Assembly (NCBI GenBank): GCA_002454045.1
Contig: DKID01000024.1
Coordinates: 12,303-76,302, forward strand
Length of the DNA: 64,000 nt
Reading direction: 5' to 3'
DNA from: Nitrospina sp. UBA6727
GTDB lineage: Bacteria > Nitrospinota > Nitrospinia > Nitrospinales > VA-1
The position numbers were made by a program, and so were the translations under genes. Within the stretch, counting starts at the first letter, position 1. The number at the start of each line of letters is the position of its first letter. Below the pieces are notes generated by a model that was not told the origin of the DNA, did no database searches, and saw only the letters and a program-made list of their open reading frames with translations. Of this stretch, positions 17,629 to 26,892 are shown in pieces.

Positions 17629-19866
17629 ATGTCAGACCAACCGGATATTATTTACACGAAAGTAGACGAAGCACCGCAACTTGCGAGCGGGTCTTTTCTC
17701 CCAATCGTACAAGCGTTTACTCGCGTGTTTGGGATTAACGTGGGCACGAAAGATATTTCTCTTGCGGGGCGAATCATCGCCCAATTTCCCGAGCGACTAA
17801 AACCGGAGCAGCAGCAACCGGACGATTTGGCTTTGCTGGGTGAACTGGTACTTCAACCCGACGCCAACATCATCAAACTTCCCAACATCAGCGCGTCCAA
17901 TCCTCAAATCAAAGCCGCCATTGAGGAGTTGCAATCCCGCGGTTACGATCTTCCAGATTATCCCGAAGACCCGAAAAATGACGACGAAAAGAAAATCAAA
18001 TCCAAGTATGACAAAATCCAAGGAAGCGCCGTCAACCCAGTTTTGCGACAAGGAAATTCAGACCGCCGCGCCGCCGTCTCCGTCAAAAATTACGCGAAGC
18101 GCAATCCCCATAAAATGGGGTCATGGTCGAAAAATTCCAAGACGAATGTCGCGACCATGAAGGATGGAGATTTTCGCTCCAACGAAAAATCGACGACCAT
18201 CACCGACCAAGCCGCGGGCAACGGTAAAATCGAATTCGTCGCGGCAGACAGAAGCGTTACCGTGTTGAAAGATAAAATTTCCTTCGAGACGGGCGACGTA
18301 GTGGACGCCACCAAAATGAGTTGCGCGGCTTTGCGCCAATTCATCGAAGAACAAATATCGGTGGCGAAAAAAGCCGACATCTTGTTGTCCCTGCACATGA
18401 AAGCCACCATGATGAAAGTTTCCGACCCCATCATCTTTGGCCACAGCGTCACGGTTATATTTGCAGACGTGTTCAAAAAATATGCGGACGTGTTCAAAAA
18501 ACTGAAGGTGGACGCCAACAACGGTCTAGGCGACGTTTACGCAAAGATAAAAAGTTTGCCCGCAGACCAACAGAAAAAAATTGCGGCGGACATCCAAACC
18601 TGCATTGAGCAGGGACCGAAACTGGCGATGGTGGACTCCGACAAAGGCATCACGAATTTTCATGTCCCGAGTGACATCATCGTCGACGCCTCCATGGCCG
18701 CCGCGATTCGCACCTCCGGGCAAATGTGGGACAGCAACGGCGCAGCGCGCGACACCTTAGCCATGATCCCGGACAGCAGTTACGCCGGCATTTATCAGGC
18801 GACCATCGACTTTTGTAAAGAGCACGGCGCCTTCGACCCCACCACCATGGGCACGGTTCCCAACGTTGGCCTCATGGCGAAAAAGGCGGAAGAGTACGGG
18901 TCGCACGACAAAACATTTGAGGCGACCGGCAAAGGCACCATTCGGATGCTCGCCGGCGACGGGCAAGTTCTGCACGAGTTCGCCGTGGAAGAAAGAGACA
19001 TCTTCCGCGGTTGCGTAGTCAAAGACGTAGCGATTAAAGACTGGGTCAAACTCGCCGTCAGCAGAGCGCGGCTGTCTTCCACCCCCGTCGTTTTTTGGTT
19101 AGACAAGAACCGCGCGCACGACGCCCAAATCATAAAAAAAGTGAACCTCTATTTGCAAGACCACGACACCAACGGCTTGGACATTCAAACCATGTCGCCG
19201 GTGGACGCGATGAACCATTCCCTCAAACGCGCCAAAGAAGGCAAGGATACTATCTCCGCGACGGGCAACGTGCTGCGGGATTATCTCACCGACTTGTTCC
19301 CGATTTTGGAACTCGGCACCAGCGCGAAAATGTTGTCGATCGTACCGCTCATCAACGGCGGCGGTCTTTTCGAAACCGGCGCCGGAGGGTCCGCGCCAAA
19401 GCATGTTCAACAATTTCTCAAAGAGGGACATCTGCGGTGGGAATCGCTCGGTGAGTTTTTGGCACTGTCCGAATCCTTGGCGCATCTAGGCCGCGCGAAA
19501 GGCAACGAGAAGGCTTCCCTGCTGGCGGAAACGTTGGAGCGAGCCACCGGCAAATTGATGGAAAACAAAAAGTCGCCGGGCCGCGAAGTCGGGCAGTTGG
19601 ATAATCCCGGCACGCATATTTATGAAACACTTTACTGGGCGCAAGAGTTGGCAAATCAAAATAAGGACGCCAGCCTTAAAACGCGTTTTGCTCCCGTTGC
19701 AAAAGAACTTGAAGAAAAACTGGATGTCATTTTCGACGAGATGAACGCCGCCAGCGGGCAACCTAAAGACATCGGCGGTTATTACCTCCCCGACTCGGAA
19801 AAAGTGAAAGTGGCAACGCGGCGCAGCGCAACCTTCAACAAAATACTGGACAGCCTGAGTCATTGA
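17629..19866 (+). CDS. icd: Isocitrate dehydrogenase, monomeric NADP type
   Basis: Interconverts isocitrate and 2-oxoglutarate with NADP. At 745 residues and with IIYTKVDEAPQLASGSFLPI at the start, SNPQIKAAIEELQSRGYDLP, GSAVNPVLRQGNSDRRAA and KNYAKRNPHKMG following, it is clearly the large monomeric IDH-II class, unrelated in size to the 45-kDa dimer. GSAPKHVQQFLKEGHLRWES near residue 590 belongs to the same family. GAGGCAAACCG precedes the ATG. It is followed by mdh after 40 nt, forming a TCA-cycle pair. In an autotroph using a reductive TCA cycle it could work in the carboxylating direction, but that is inference. Confidence 0.97.
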   Translation: MSDQPDIIYTKVDEAPQLASGSFLPIVQAFTRVFGINVGTKDISLAGRIIAQFPERLKPEQQQPDDLALLGELVLQPDANIIKLPNISASNPQIKAAIEELQSRGYDLPDYPEDPKNDDEKKIKSKYDKIQGSAVNPVLRQGNSDRRAAVSVKNYAKRNPHKMGSWSKNSKTNVATMKDGDFRSNEKSTTITDQAAGNGKIEFVAADRSVTVLKDKISFETGDVVDATKMSCAALRQFIEEQISVAKKADILLSLHMKATMMKVSDPIIFGHSVTVIFADVFKKYADVFKKLKVDANNGLGDVYAKIKSLPADQQKKIAADIQTCIEQGPKLAMVDSDKGITNFHVPSDIIVDASMAAAIRTSGQMWDSNGAARDTLAMIPDSSYAGIYQATIDFCKEHGAFDPTTMGTVPNVGLMAKKAEEYGSHDKTFEATGKGTIRMLAGDGQVLHEFAVEERDIFRGCVVKDVAIKDWVKLAVSRARLSSTPVVFWLDKNRAHDAQIIKKVNLYLQDHDTNGLDIQTMSPVDAMNHSLKRAKEGKDTISATGNVLRDYLTDLFPILELGTSAKMLSIVPLINGGGLFETGAGGSAPKHVQQFLKEGHLRWESLGEFLALSESLAHLGRAKGNEKASLLAETLERATGKLMENKKSPGREVGQLDNPGTHIYETLYWAQELANQNKDASLKTRFAPVAKELEEKLDVIFDEMNAASGQPKDIGGYYLPDSEKVKVATRRSATFNKILDSLSH

Positions 19867-19906
19867 CCTCGGGGAGAACCCCCGCGGGAAAATTGCGAGG
19901 ACCACT

Positions 19907-20860
19907 ATGCCAAGTCCAAGAAAAAAAATTACGGTAGTCGGCGCGGGACAAGTTGGTTCCACCGTCGCCCAGTTGACCGCGTATAGAAACCTCGGCGATA
20001 TAGTAATCATCGATATCATCGATGGCATCCCGCAAGGGAAGGCGTTGGACTTGCAAGAGTCGAGTTGCTTGCAAGCCTTTGATAGCTTGGTGACGGGGAC
20101 GAACGATTATAAAGACACCGCAAATTCCGACATCGTAGTGATCACCGCCGGCTTGCCCCGTAAGCCCGGCATGAGCCGTGACGACCTGCTCGCCACCAAC
20201 GCGAAAATTGTGCAATCGGTGACGGAGCAAATCATGCAACATTCCCGCAGCCCGATTATCATCGTCGTGTCAAACCCGCTCGACGCAATGGTGTACATGA
20301 CCAAAAAAACCAGCAACCTGCCCAAGAACAAAATCATCGGCATGGCCGGCGTGCTCGACTCGGCGCGCTTGCGGACTTTCGTTTCGCTGGAGTTAGGATG
20401 CTCGCTGGTCGACGTCGACGCGATGGTGCTCGGCGGGCACGGCGACTCAATGGTTCCGTTGCCCCGCTACACTTCGGTGTCGGGAATCCCAATCACCGAA
20501 TTGATGACGCAGGAACAAATCGACCGCGTGATAGAACGCACACGAAAAGGCGGGGCGGAAATCGTCCAACTAATCAAAACCAGTAGCGCCTTCTACGCAC
20601 CCGGCGCCTCCGTCGTAAAAATGATCGAAGTAATTTTACAAGACAAACGTTCCATCCTCCCGTGCACCGCCTACCTAGAAGGAGAATACGGATGGAACAA
20701 AATATTCTTCGGCGTTCCCGTCATGATGGGAAGTCAGGGCATTGAAAAAATCATCGAACTGAAAATGAACGACGAAGAAAAAGCCGCGTTAGATGCGTCC
20801 GCGCGAGAAGTAAAAAAAACCTGCAACGAAATAGACGCCATGCTGGCGCAATCCAACTAA
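19907..20860 (+). CDS. mdh: Malate dehydrogenase (LDH-like type)
   Basis: Oxidises malate to oxaloacetate with NAD. The 317-residue product has the Rossmann GAGQVGSTVAQ, Asp in the second strand (VIIDIIDGIPQGKALDL), catalytic loop ITAGLPRKPGMSRDDLL with the arginines that select malate over lactate, and the histidine motif LGGHGDSMVPLPR. The PRKPGMSR pattern points to malate dehydrogenase rather than lactate dehydrogenase. It lies 40 nt after icd, with a small GGGG-AGAA-CCCC hairpin in the gap, and has GAGGACCACT before the ATG. Probably cotranscribed with icd. Confidence 0.96.
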   Translation: MPSPRKKITVVGAGQVGSTVAQLTAYRNLGDIVIIDIIDGIPQGKALDLQESSCLQAFDSLVTGTNDYKDTANSDIVVITAGLPRKPGMSRDDLLATNAKIVQSVTEQIMQHSRSPIIIVVSNPLDAMVYMTKKTSNLPKNKIIGMAGVLDSARLRTFVSLELGCSLVDVDAMVLGGHGDSMVPLPRYTSVSGIPITELMTQEQIDRVIERTRKGGAEIVQLIKTSSAFYAPGASVVKMIEVILQDKRSILPCTAYLEGEYGWNKIFFGVPVMMGSQGIEKIIELKMNDEEKAALDASAREVKKTCNEIDAMLAQSN

Positions 20861-20880
20861 AAGGAAACACCCGCATATTT

Positions 20881-20962
20881 CCACCGCCCGCCGCACCACA
20901 ACGACGGTGACGACGGCGCGTTCCTTTGCCGCCGCACCGCGACCAGCCCGCCGGCCCGCCGT
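20881..20962. repeat. Intergenic GACGGTGACGACGGCG and CCGCC-rich island
   Basis: The core AACGACGGTGACGACGGCG is embedded in GCCGCC/CCGCACC-rich DNA between mdh and mlaC. Part of the dispersed family; no gene was found in the whole 239-nt gap. Confidence 0.5.
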
Positions 20963-21099
20963 GATAATCCGCATGAAAAATAAAAATGACGACGCGCGCG
21001 CGAAGTGAGCGGGGAAATTTTCAGCACGCTTGATTAGAAAAAACATATTTGCTAAAGTCGCCGAACATGACTGATTGAAACTGACCGCGGGGATTTTTG

Positions 21100-21729
21100 A
21101 TGATTAGAAAAAACGTTCGGGCTTACGCGTTGTTTGCAGTTGCGTCGTTTTGTGTTGCCGCGCAAGGGTTTGCGGAATCGCGCATCACCGCGGATTTGAA
21201 GGGAACCATCGACGAGGTTCTGGAAATTATCGCCGACAAAAGTCTCGAAAGAAATCCGACCGCAAGAAGGGAAAAACTGCGCCGCGCGATTGGTGCGCGT
21301 TTCAGTTACAAGCAAATGGTGATGCGCACTCTCGCCAAAAATTATAAAGAGCGAAGCGACGCGGAGCGCGAAGAGTTCACCGTGCTTTTCAAAAGACTGC
21401 TGGAAAATTCCTACGTCAGCAAAATTGAAAGTTATCAGAGCGAAACCATCAACTACGTCAGCGAAAAGGTTAGAGGAAAATATGCTTTGGTCGAAACGCA
21501 AATCGTCCGCAAAGCCGGCGTGGTCCGCGTTGATTACAAAATGCTCAAAGAAAATGATCAGTGGCTGATTTACGACTTCGTGATAGAAGGGGTCAGCCTG
21601 GTCCGCAATTATCGCTCCCAGTTTTCCAAAATAATCAGCACCGAATCCTACGCAACCCTGGTTAAAAAACTAAGCAAAAAGGTCGCGGAGATCGAAGTCA
21701 AAGGATTGGCGGCGGGGGAAAACTTCTGA
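21100..21729 (+). CDS. mlaC: MlaC-family phospholipid-binding periplasmic protein
   Basis: A 209-residue ABC-transport auxiliary protein (Ttg2D/MlaC, toluene tolerance family) that carries phospholipids between the outer membrane and an inner-membrane Mla complex. A Sec signal (basic MIRKNVRAY, hydrophobic ALFAVASFCVAAQGFA) is followed by family motifs RRAIGARFSYKQMVMRTLAKNY, FKRLLENSYVSKIESYQ and NDQWLIYDFVIEGVSLVRNYRSQF. ATG 21100 is preferred over the adjacent TTG, with GGGGA upstream. No mlaD, E or F is nearby. The stop codon overlaps the presumed CTG start of the next gene. Confidence 0.92.
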   Translation: MIRKNVRAYALFAVASFCVAAQGFAESRITADLKGTIDEVLEIIADKSLERNPTARREKLRRAIGARFSYKQMVMRTLAKNYKERSDAEREEFTVLFKRLLENSYVSKIESYQSETINYVSEKVRGKYALVETQIVRKAGVVRVDYKMLKENDQWLIYDFVIEGVSLVRNYRSQFSKIISTESYATLVKKLSKKVAEIEVKGLAAGENF

Positions 21730-22757
21730 GAAATTCCGGCACGGCGGCGCGCGTCATCAAAAGCTCCGCTCCCACACGCATTGACTTGGCGGGGGGAACG
21801 CTGGACATCTGGCCGCTGCATCTTTTTTTTGACAACCCTCCCACCCTCAACGCCGCCATCGACCTTTACGCCACGGTAAAAATCCTGCCGCGAAAAGACA
21901 AGCGGATATTTTTAACTTCGGGCGACTCGGATTTGAGCGCCAACTTTTCCTCGTTGCGCGCAGTTCCAGACCATCACCCTTTGGAACTTATTTTGCGCAC
22001 GCTGAAGTTCTACCAACCAAAAATGGGATTAGAAATATTCACGGACTGCCAGGCGCCGCGCGGGTCGGGCATCGGCGGCTCCTCCGCTTTGAGCATCGCG
22101 TTGCACGGGGCTCTCAATCTTTTAACAGGTCGAAGTTACCGCGGAGACGAGATGATAGAAATCGCCAAAAATATCGAGACGCAAGTCATCAAAGTTCCCG
22201 CGGGAATTCAGGATTATTATCCGGCGATGTATGGCGGAGTAAGAAAAGTTTTGCCCGGCATCCGCAAAACCGAGACGCGCAAGTATGCCGTAAGCCCCGC
22301 GGAACTGACCCGACATTTCGTCCTGTGCTACACGGGCAAGCCCAGAAATTCGGGGGTCAATAATTGGGAGGTGACGAAAAAAGCCGTGGACGGCGACAAG
22401 GCGGTGGTCGGTCACTTGCAATCCATTCGGGATTGCGCGGTGGAAATGGAGTTGGCGTTGAGCCGCGGACATCTTAAAAGTTTGGCGCCGATTTTTTCCC
22501 GCGAGTGGGAAGCGCGAAAAAAGTTGGCGCCGAACATCAGCACTCCGCGGATAGACCAGTTGATGCGCGCCGCGCGGAGAAAGGGCGCGCTGGCTGGAAA
22601 AGTTTGCGGTGCCGGCGGCGGCGGGTGCATCGCCTTCATCGTGCCGCCAACCAAAAAAAAGTCCGTGACGGAAGCACTCATTTCAAAAGGAGGACAGGTG
22701 CTGCCGTTTCGTTTCGTCGCCCGCGGTCTTCGCGCCGCGGTGGATTTGTCAGCGTAG
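21726..22757 (+). CDS. GHMP-family sugar/mevalonate-type kinase, likely CTG start
   Basis: Contains the GHMP motifs: N-terminal APTRIDLAGGTLDIWPL, ATP-binding GSGIGGSSALSIALHGALN and C-terminal GKVCGAGGGGCIAFIVPP. It resembles heptose- or galactokinase-like GHMP kinases of uncertain substrate. The conserved first strand RVIKSSAPTRID lies upstream of the first in-frame TTG (21786), and no ATG, GTG or TTG precedes it. The only near-standard initiator is CTG 21726, placed after GGCGGGGGAA and overlapping the mlaC stop as CTGA. That gives 343 residues starting MRNSGTAARVIKSS. The family is certain; the start is inferred. Confidence 0.88.
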   Translation: MRNSGTAARVIKSSAPTRIDLAGGTLDIWPLHLFFDNPPTLNAAIDLYATVKILPRKDKRIFLTSGDSDLSANFSSLRAVPDHHPLELILRTLKFYQPKMGLEIFTDCQAPRGSGIGGSSALSIALHGALNLLTGRSYRGDEMIEIAKNIETQVIKVPAGIQDYYPAMYGGVRKVLPGIRKTETRKYAVSPAELTRHFVLCYTGKPRNSGVNNWEVTKKAVDGDKAVVGHLQSIRDCAVEMELALSRGHLKSLAPIFSREWEARKKLAPNISTPRIDQLMRAARRKGALAGKVCGAGGGGCIAFIVPPTKKKSVTEALISKGGQVLPFRFVARGLRAAVDLSA

Positions 22758-22775
22758 TTGTCGGCGGACAAAAAA

Positions 22776-25301
22776 TTATTTTGGCGCGACAGGATTTTGC
22801 CCGCTCGCTTCCGCACCTAATGGTTTGCAAACGGTGAGCAAAAGAGGAAGCAGGGTGAGGGCGCCGATTAGGGCGACGACCATCGCCGTGCCGGTCAGCA
22901 AACCAAAATAGATGGTGGGCATGAACTCCGAAAGCGCCAGAATTGAAAAGCCGAGCGTGATCGTCACCGACGTGTAATACATGGCTTTGCCGATGCTCCC
23001 GTGGCATCGGTTCATCGACGCCAAATAATTTCGGTCAACCTTGTATTCAGTTTGAAACCGATGGATGTAATGGATGGTGTTGTCCACGGCGATTCCCAAC
23101 GTGATGGCCGCGATGGTAATCGTCATCATGTCCAGAGGAATGTTCAGCCAGCCCATGATGCCCAACACCGTTCCCGCCGCCAAAAGATTGGGGACGATCC
23201 CGATAACCGCGAGGGATAAACTCTTAAACAAAATCATGAACATAATCATGATGGCGAAGAAGACGACGCCGATGGTGAGAATCTGCGACCGATACAGGCT
23301 CTGCAGCATGTTGCTATACAGCACCACCATCCCGGTGAATTGGATAGTCCCGGAATCAAACTTTAATTCTTCGACGAGATGGCCGCGAATTTTTTCGATC
23401 AGTTGCAAACGTTTCAGGTTGGGGTCGGACTCTATCAACCTCATGTTGATATGAATCTGGTTGGCGTCCGCGGACAGGTAAGGGTTGACCAGAGAATCCT
23501 TAACGCTTTCCGGCATGAGTTTGCGGATGAGCACCAGATCATAATCGTCCAACGCGCGGTCGTTACTTAGTTGGGTGAAGACTTTGATCAAGGTAGATAT
23601 GGACTGGACTTTGCCCACCTCTGGCAGGCTTTCCAGGTAGTCATGAATTTTTTCTACTCGGTCAAGCATGTCGGTGTTGAACCAATAATTTATTTCCGCC
23701 GCTTCCGATTCCTCCGCGAAAGGGTCATCAAAATCTTCCGCCGCCGCAATTTTTTTCTCGTTGACTTCTGCGAGGTAATCAAAAAACTTTTGGTCTGGAT
23801 TCATGATGATGTCGAGAGGCGTGGTGCCTCCCAACTTCTGGTCGATGACTTCCATTCCGCGATAAATTTCTGTACTGCTTTTGAAGTGATCGATGAATCG
23901 GTTTTCCACCGTCAGTTTGGAAACTCCCATCACGCTCGCCGCGGCCAGTAACAACGCGCTGCAGAGGATGGCGTTGCGATTGCGATTTGTAAATGCGGCA
24001 ATGGACAGGGTGAAAGTTTTTGTTCTGTCCTTCCCGGCACCGGGAGTCTCAGGATTTAAAAGCACCAGCGCCGCCGGGAAAAAAATGAAAATCAAAATGA
24101 ACGCCAGAGAAATTCCGCTGGTCATCATCCAACCGAAATCTATAACAGGACGGATGCCGCTGACTAAGAGAGAACAAAAAGCGACGATGGTTGTGATCGC
24201 GGTATAAAAACAAGGCCTAATCATAAGACGCACCGTTTGCCAGACCAACTCCTTCTGACTTTGGCCGGGGTTGTTTTCATTCAAACCTTGATACCTCACG
24301 ATCAAATGCACAGTCAGGGACATGGTGATGATGAGCAAAATGGAAATGAAGTTAGAAGAAATAACTGTCACCCGCCAATCCATCAATCCTAAATAGCCCA
24401 CCATCACCAAGACGGCGATGACGCAGCAACTCACGGGCAACACCACCCAACGCAGTCTCCTGAAAAACAGGCTGAGCATCAGAACGAGGAAGGCGATGAC
24501 ACCCACGCCAAAAGTTTTCAAATCGTTTTTGATGAAGTCAATCATGTCCGTGGTGATCATGGGGATTCCGCCGAGGAACATCTCCGCGTGGTCGCGATGC
24601 CGGTCCATAATTTCGCGGACGGCTTGAATGGTTTTGTCCTCTTCATCCAGAAACTTGGCGTGGTAGTCGCGGAATTTCTGACGGGCTTCGGCAAGCATTG
24701 CCTCTTCTTCCGCGCTGAGGCCGGATGCCTCTTTCTTGTCGCGCAGATTGTTGCGCCGATACAAAAGCGAAAAGTATTTTTCATCGCGCTTGAAATTGAC
24801 GCGGAGGATTGTAACTTTTCCATCCGGACTCAATAATAAGTTTTTATAAATGGGACTTTCCAAAAATTCCCGGCGGGCTAGTTCACGGTCCACGCCGCGA
24901 GTTTCCAAGGTGCGAATGTCCGTGGCCAATTTGGATATTTCCACGCGCGGGCTGTTCAGCAGGGGAACGTTGAGGATGCTGTCCGTGGAGCGAACTCGGT
25001 CCAAGCGCGTAAGTTCATCGCTCATCAATTTCAAATCCGCCAACACTTCGTCGGACATCAAATCTTTGAACGGGGCGTAAGTGATGAGCAGGAAGTCATC
25101 GGCGCCGTAAGACTTGTTGACTTCGCGGTAATATTGCAGGGCGTTATCGTTTTCCAGAACCAGCGATTCGGCGGAGGCGTCGAGTTTGAAGTTTGGGATG
25201 TGATAAGAAAAATAACCCACGACCAGAAAAACCACCGTCAGGCTGGCGAAAGGTTTTTCGATTACCCATCTCCGATAGGCGCTGGCAAATAAATTCAGCA
25301 A
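22776..25301 (-). CDS. RND/MMPL-family exporter
   Basis: An 841-residue inner-membrane protein with two MMPL/sterol-sensing-like halves. Each half has one N-terminal transmembrane helix, a large periplasmic domain and a bundle of about five helices (first bundle from FGVGVIAFLVLMLSLFF, second from ILTIGVVFFAIMIMFMILF). AITLGIAVDNTIHYIHRF and ILLIITMSLTVHLIVRYQ carry the charged residues expected in the proton relay. The class moves lipids or hydrophobic compounds toward the outer membrane. Start is TTG 25299-25301 with AGGA about 9 nt before it. It faces a GHMP kinase and is divergent from the TPR gene. Substrate unknown. Confidence 0.9.
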   Translation of the reverse strand: MLNLFASAYRRWVIEKPFASLTVVFLVVGYFSYHIPNFKLDASAESLVLENDNALQYYREVNKSYGADDFLLITYAPFKDLMSDEVLADLKLMSDELTRLDRVRSTDSILNVPLLNSPRVEISKLATDIRTLETRGVDRELARREFLESPIYKNLLLSPDGKVTILRVNFKRDEKYFSLLYRRNNLRDKKEASGLSAEEEAMLAEARQKFRDYHAKFLDEEDKTIQAVREIMDRHRDHAEMFLGGIPMITTDMIDFIKNDLKTFGVGVIAFLVLMLSLFFRRLRWVVLPVSCCVIAVLVMVGYLGLMDWRVTVISSNFISILLIITMSLTVHLIVRYQGLNENNPGQSQKELVWQTVRLMIRPCFYTAITTIVAFCSLLVSGIRPVIDFGWMMTSGISLAFILIFIFFPAALVLLNPETPGAGKDRTKTFTLSIAAFTNRNRNAILCSALLLAAASVMGVSKLTVENRFIDHFKSSTEIYRGMEVIDQKLGGTTPLDIIMNPDQKFFDYLAEVNEKKIAAAEDFDDPFAEESEAAEINYWFNTDMLDRVEKIHDYLESLPEVGKVQSISTLIKVFTQLSNDRALDDYDLVLIRKLMPESVKDSLVNPYLSADANQIHINMRLIESDPNLKRLQLIEKIRGHLVEELKFDSGTIQFTGMVVLYSNMLQSLYRSQILTIGVVFFAIMIMFMILFKSLSLAVIGIVPNLLAAGTVLGIMGWLNIPLDMMTITIAAITLGIAVDNTIHYIHRFQTEYKVDRNYLASMNRCHGSIGKAMYYTSVTITLGFSILALSEFMPTIYFGLLTGTAMVVALIGALTLLPLLLTVCKPLGAEASGQNPVAPK

Positions 25302-25459
25302 GAAGAAAATCCTGTTCTGATCGCGCGTAACGACGCGGACAAAAAGAGGGGCAGTGTATATTCATCGTGCACAATCTTCAATGTAATTTGTCGGCGGAAA
25401 CTTTCTGGTCGTGTTAGCCTGAGGCACTGTATTTTTTCAATCATCACGGTAAACATTTC

Positions 25460-26149
25460 ATGGGTTCTTCCCCGGCGCTGAAATATTTCATCATCGTCAT
25501 CGTAACCGCGGGGATGGGATTTTCCGTCTGGTTCCTGCCGCATGACGAAAAAATAAAAGCGGCGGCGGAGTCCATCACCACGCCGATTGATGCCGACGAC
25601 GAAGCCGGTCGCCACTTGCAACAAGCATCGGAAAATTTTTTCTATCACGAGTTTGACCGCGCCATCGAAAGTTATGGCAAAGCCATCGCGGCTTTTGAAA
25701 AAGAAAACCAATTCAAAAAAGCGGCAAAAATTTATGAGTCCATCGGCGACCTGTATAAGTTTCGCAGGAATCTTAAAGCCGCGGAGGCGCAATACATTCT
25801 GGCTATGGAATACCACCGCCGAATTGACAATCCACTGGGCGAAGCGCGCGCCATGAACCACGCCGGCGATTTGTTTATGGAACGCGGCGATGACGCAACG
25901 GCGGAAGTTTGGTATCGCAAAGGCGTGGCGTTGGTGAAGGAAGGTCCGCCTCACCAGAACCAAGCATTGTTGTTCGAGAACATGGGACGTTTTTACTGGA
26001 AGACCAAAGAAGATATTCCCGAGGCAATCATCTGGTACACGCACACCCGCGATGTTTTTTCCGCGTTGGAAAACCAGATGGGCTACGACCATATAAGCGC
26101 CGTGTTGAATCAACTCCGCCACCGTAACGCCGGACAAAAATTGCAATAG
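25460..26149 (+). CDS. Membrane-anchored TPR protein
   Basis: The 229-residue product has an N-terminal transmembrane segment (YFIIVIVTAGMGFSVWFL) and then tetratricopeptide repeats from about residue 50 to 215: ASENFFYHEFDRAIESYGKA, KAAKIYESIGDLYKFRRNLK, ARAMNHAGDLFMERGDDATA, and FENMGRFYWKTKEDIPEAI. TPR arrays mediate protein-protein contacts; the anchor suggests a periplasmic scaffold. It begins 158 nt from the divergent RND exporter, so a shared role in envelope transport is possible but unproven. Confidence 0.85.
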   Translation: MGSSPALKYFIIVIVTAGMGFSVWFLPHDEKIKAAAESITTPIDADDEAGRHLQQASENFFYHEFDRAIESYGKAIAAFEKENQFKKAAKIYESIGDLYKFRRNLKAAEAQYILAMEYHRRIDNPLGEARAMNHAGDLFMERGDDATAEVWYRKGVALVKEGPPHQNQALLFENMGRFYWKTKEDIPEAIIWYTHTRDVFSALENQMGYDHISAVLNQLRHRNAGQKLQ

Positions 26150-26212
26150 CACTTTGGCTGGCAAACGTTCGCGCGACACGGGGAGCAATGCACGCTGCGC
26201 CGCATCGCGCCT

Positions 26213-26270
26213 CGCCGCAACGACGGTGACGGCGGGGTGTCGCGACGGGGAGGGTGTCGGCGATGGGCGG
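26213..26270. repeat. GACGGTGACGGCGGGG island
   Basis: Run beginning CGCCGCAACGACGGTGACGG and continuing CGGGGTGTCGCGACGGGG, just upstream of a small membrane-protein gene. Its core is nearly the same as the island at 20900 (AACGACGGTGACG). Confidence 0.55.
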
Positions 26271-26313
26271 CGGTTGCGTTTTACTTACAAACCATTTGCA
26301 TGGGAATCATATT

Positions 26314-26493
26314 TTGAACTTTAAAACTTTGCTCTTGCTATGCGGCTTGGCGGGGATGCTGTATCTGCTGTGGCCGTTCATCACGCTGGTCATCAAGGTT
26401 TATATTTACAGGCTGATCATCGACTACGGATTTTATTTTCTTCTTCTCTTCGCGGGAGTTGGTTTCTATTTTTGGCGGCGACTCAAAAGTTAA
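26314..26493 (+). CDS. Small two-helix membrane protein (59 aa)
   Basis: The protein is almost wholly hydrophobic: a first helix TLLLLCGLAGMLYLLWPFITLV, a short YIYRLIIDYG link, and a second helix FYFLLLFAGVGFYFWRRLKS with a basic end. I prefer TTG 26314 because GGGAA precedes it by 7 nt and the first helix then starts the protein; the open frame reaches back to GTG 26254, but that extra part lies in the GACGGCG island. No family recognised. It lies between the TPR gene and a convergent acidic protein. Confidence 0.6.
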   Translation: MNFKTLLLLCGLAGMLYLLWPFITLVIKVYIYRLIIDYGFYFLLLFAGVGFYFWRRLKS

Positions 26494-26511
26494 TTCCCCA
26501 TCCCCACTTTT

Positions 26512-26817
26512 CTAAGAGGTGCCTTCCTCGCTGGAAGACTCGTTGGTCGCGGGGTCGTCCCCGGCGGCGGCGTGGTTTTCATCCATGAAGCGGCCCGCCA
26601 TGCTGTGCAAATCTTTTTTGTTGCGCTGTATCTTTTGCAGGAGCGTGCGGGTTTCTTCATCCGGGAACAAATCGTTGAGGTCGCCCTCTTCTTCCGGGAA
26701 CACCGCGTTGAGGTCGATTGCGTCCGGCGGCGGGACGAGCGGTTGTTCGTCCTCGCTGATGTTGACGGCGGATTTCGGTGCCGGCGTCGGCGGATTTTGC
26801 TTCGTCGTTTCGTTCAT
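26512..26817 (-). CDS. Small acidic hypothetical protein
   Basis: The 101 residues are acidic and proline-rich at the start (NPPTPAPKSAVNISEDEQPLVPPPD). Two similar short segments, DLNAVFPEEEGDLNDLFPDEE, form an internal repeat, followed by a helical part TRTLLQKIQRNKKDLHSMAGRFM and a disordered acidic tail. GGAG lies 8 nt before the ATG. It is 75 nt downstream of the CopD-like gene on the same strand. No domain recognised; likely a soluble, mainly disordered protein. Confidence 0.65.
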   Translation of the reverse strand: MNETTKQNPPTPAPKSAVNISEDEQPLVPPPDAIDLNAVFPEEEGDLNDLFPDEETRTLLQKIQRNKKDLHSMAGRFMDENHAAAGDDPATNESSSEEGTS

Positions 26818-26892
26818 GTCCGAGACTCCATAAAAATTCCGTGTTGCACGATAATTGAAATTACTGTTGCACCAAACGCCGTGCTGCGCTGA

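Noticed and set aside
25295..26188. 297-codon minus-strand frame across the TPR gene
   Set aside because: Long because of GC-skewed codon use antisense to the TPR gene; the plus frame has clear TPR motifs and a membrane anchor.
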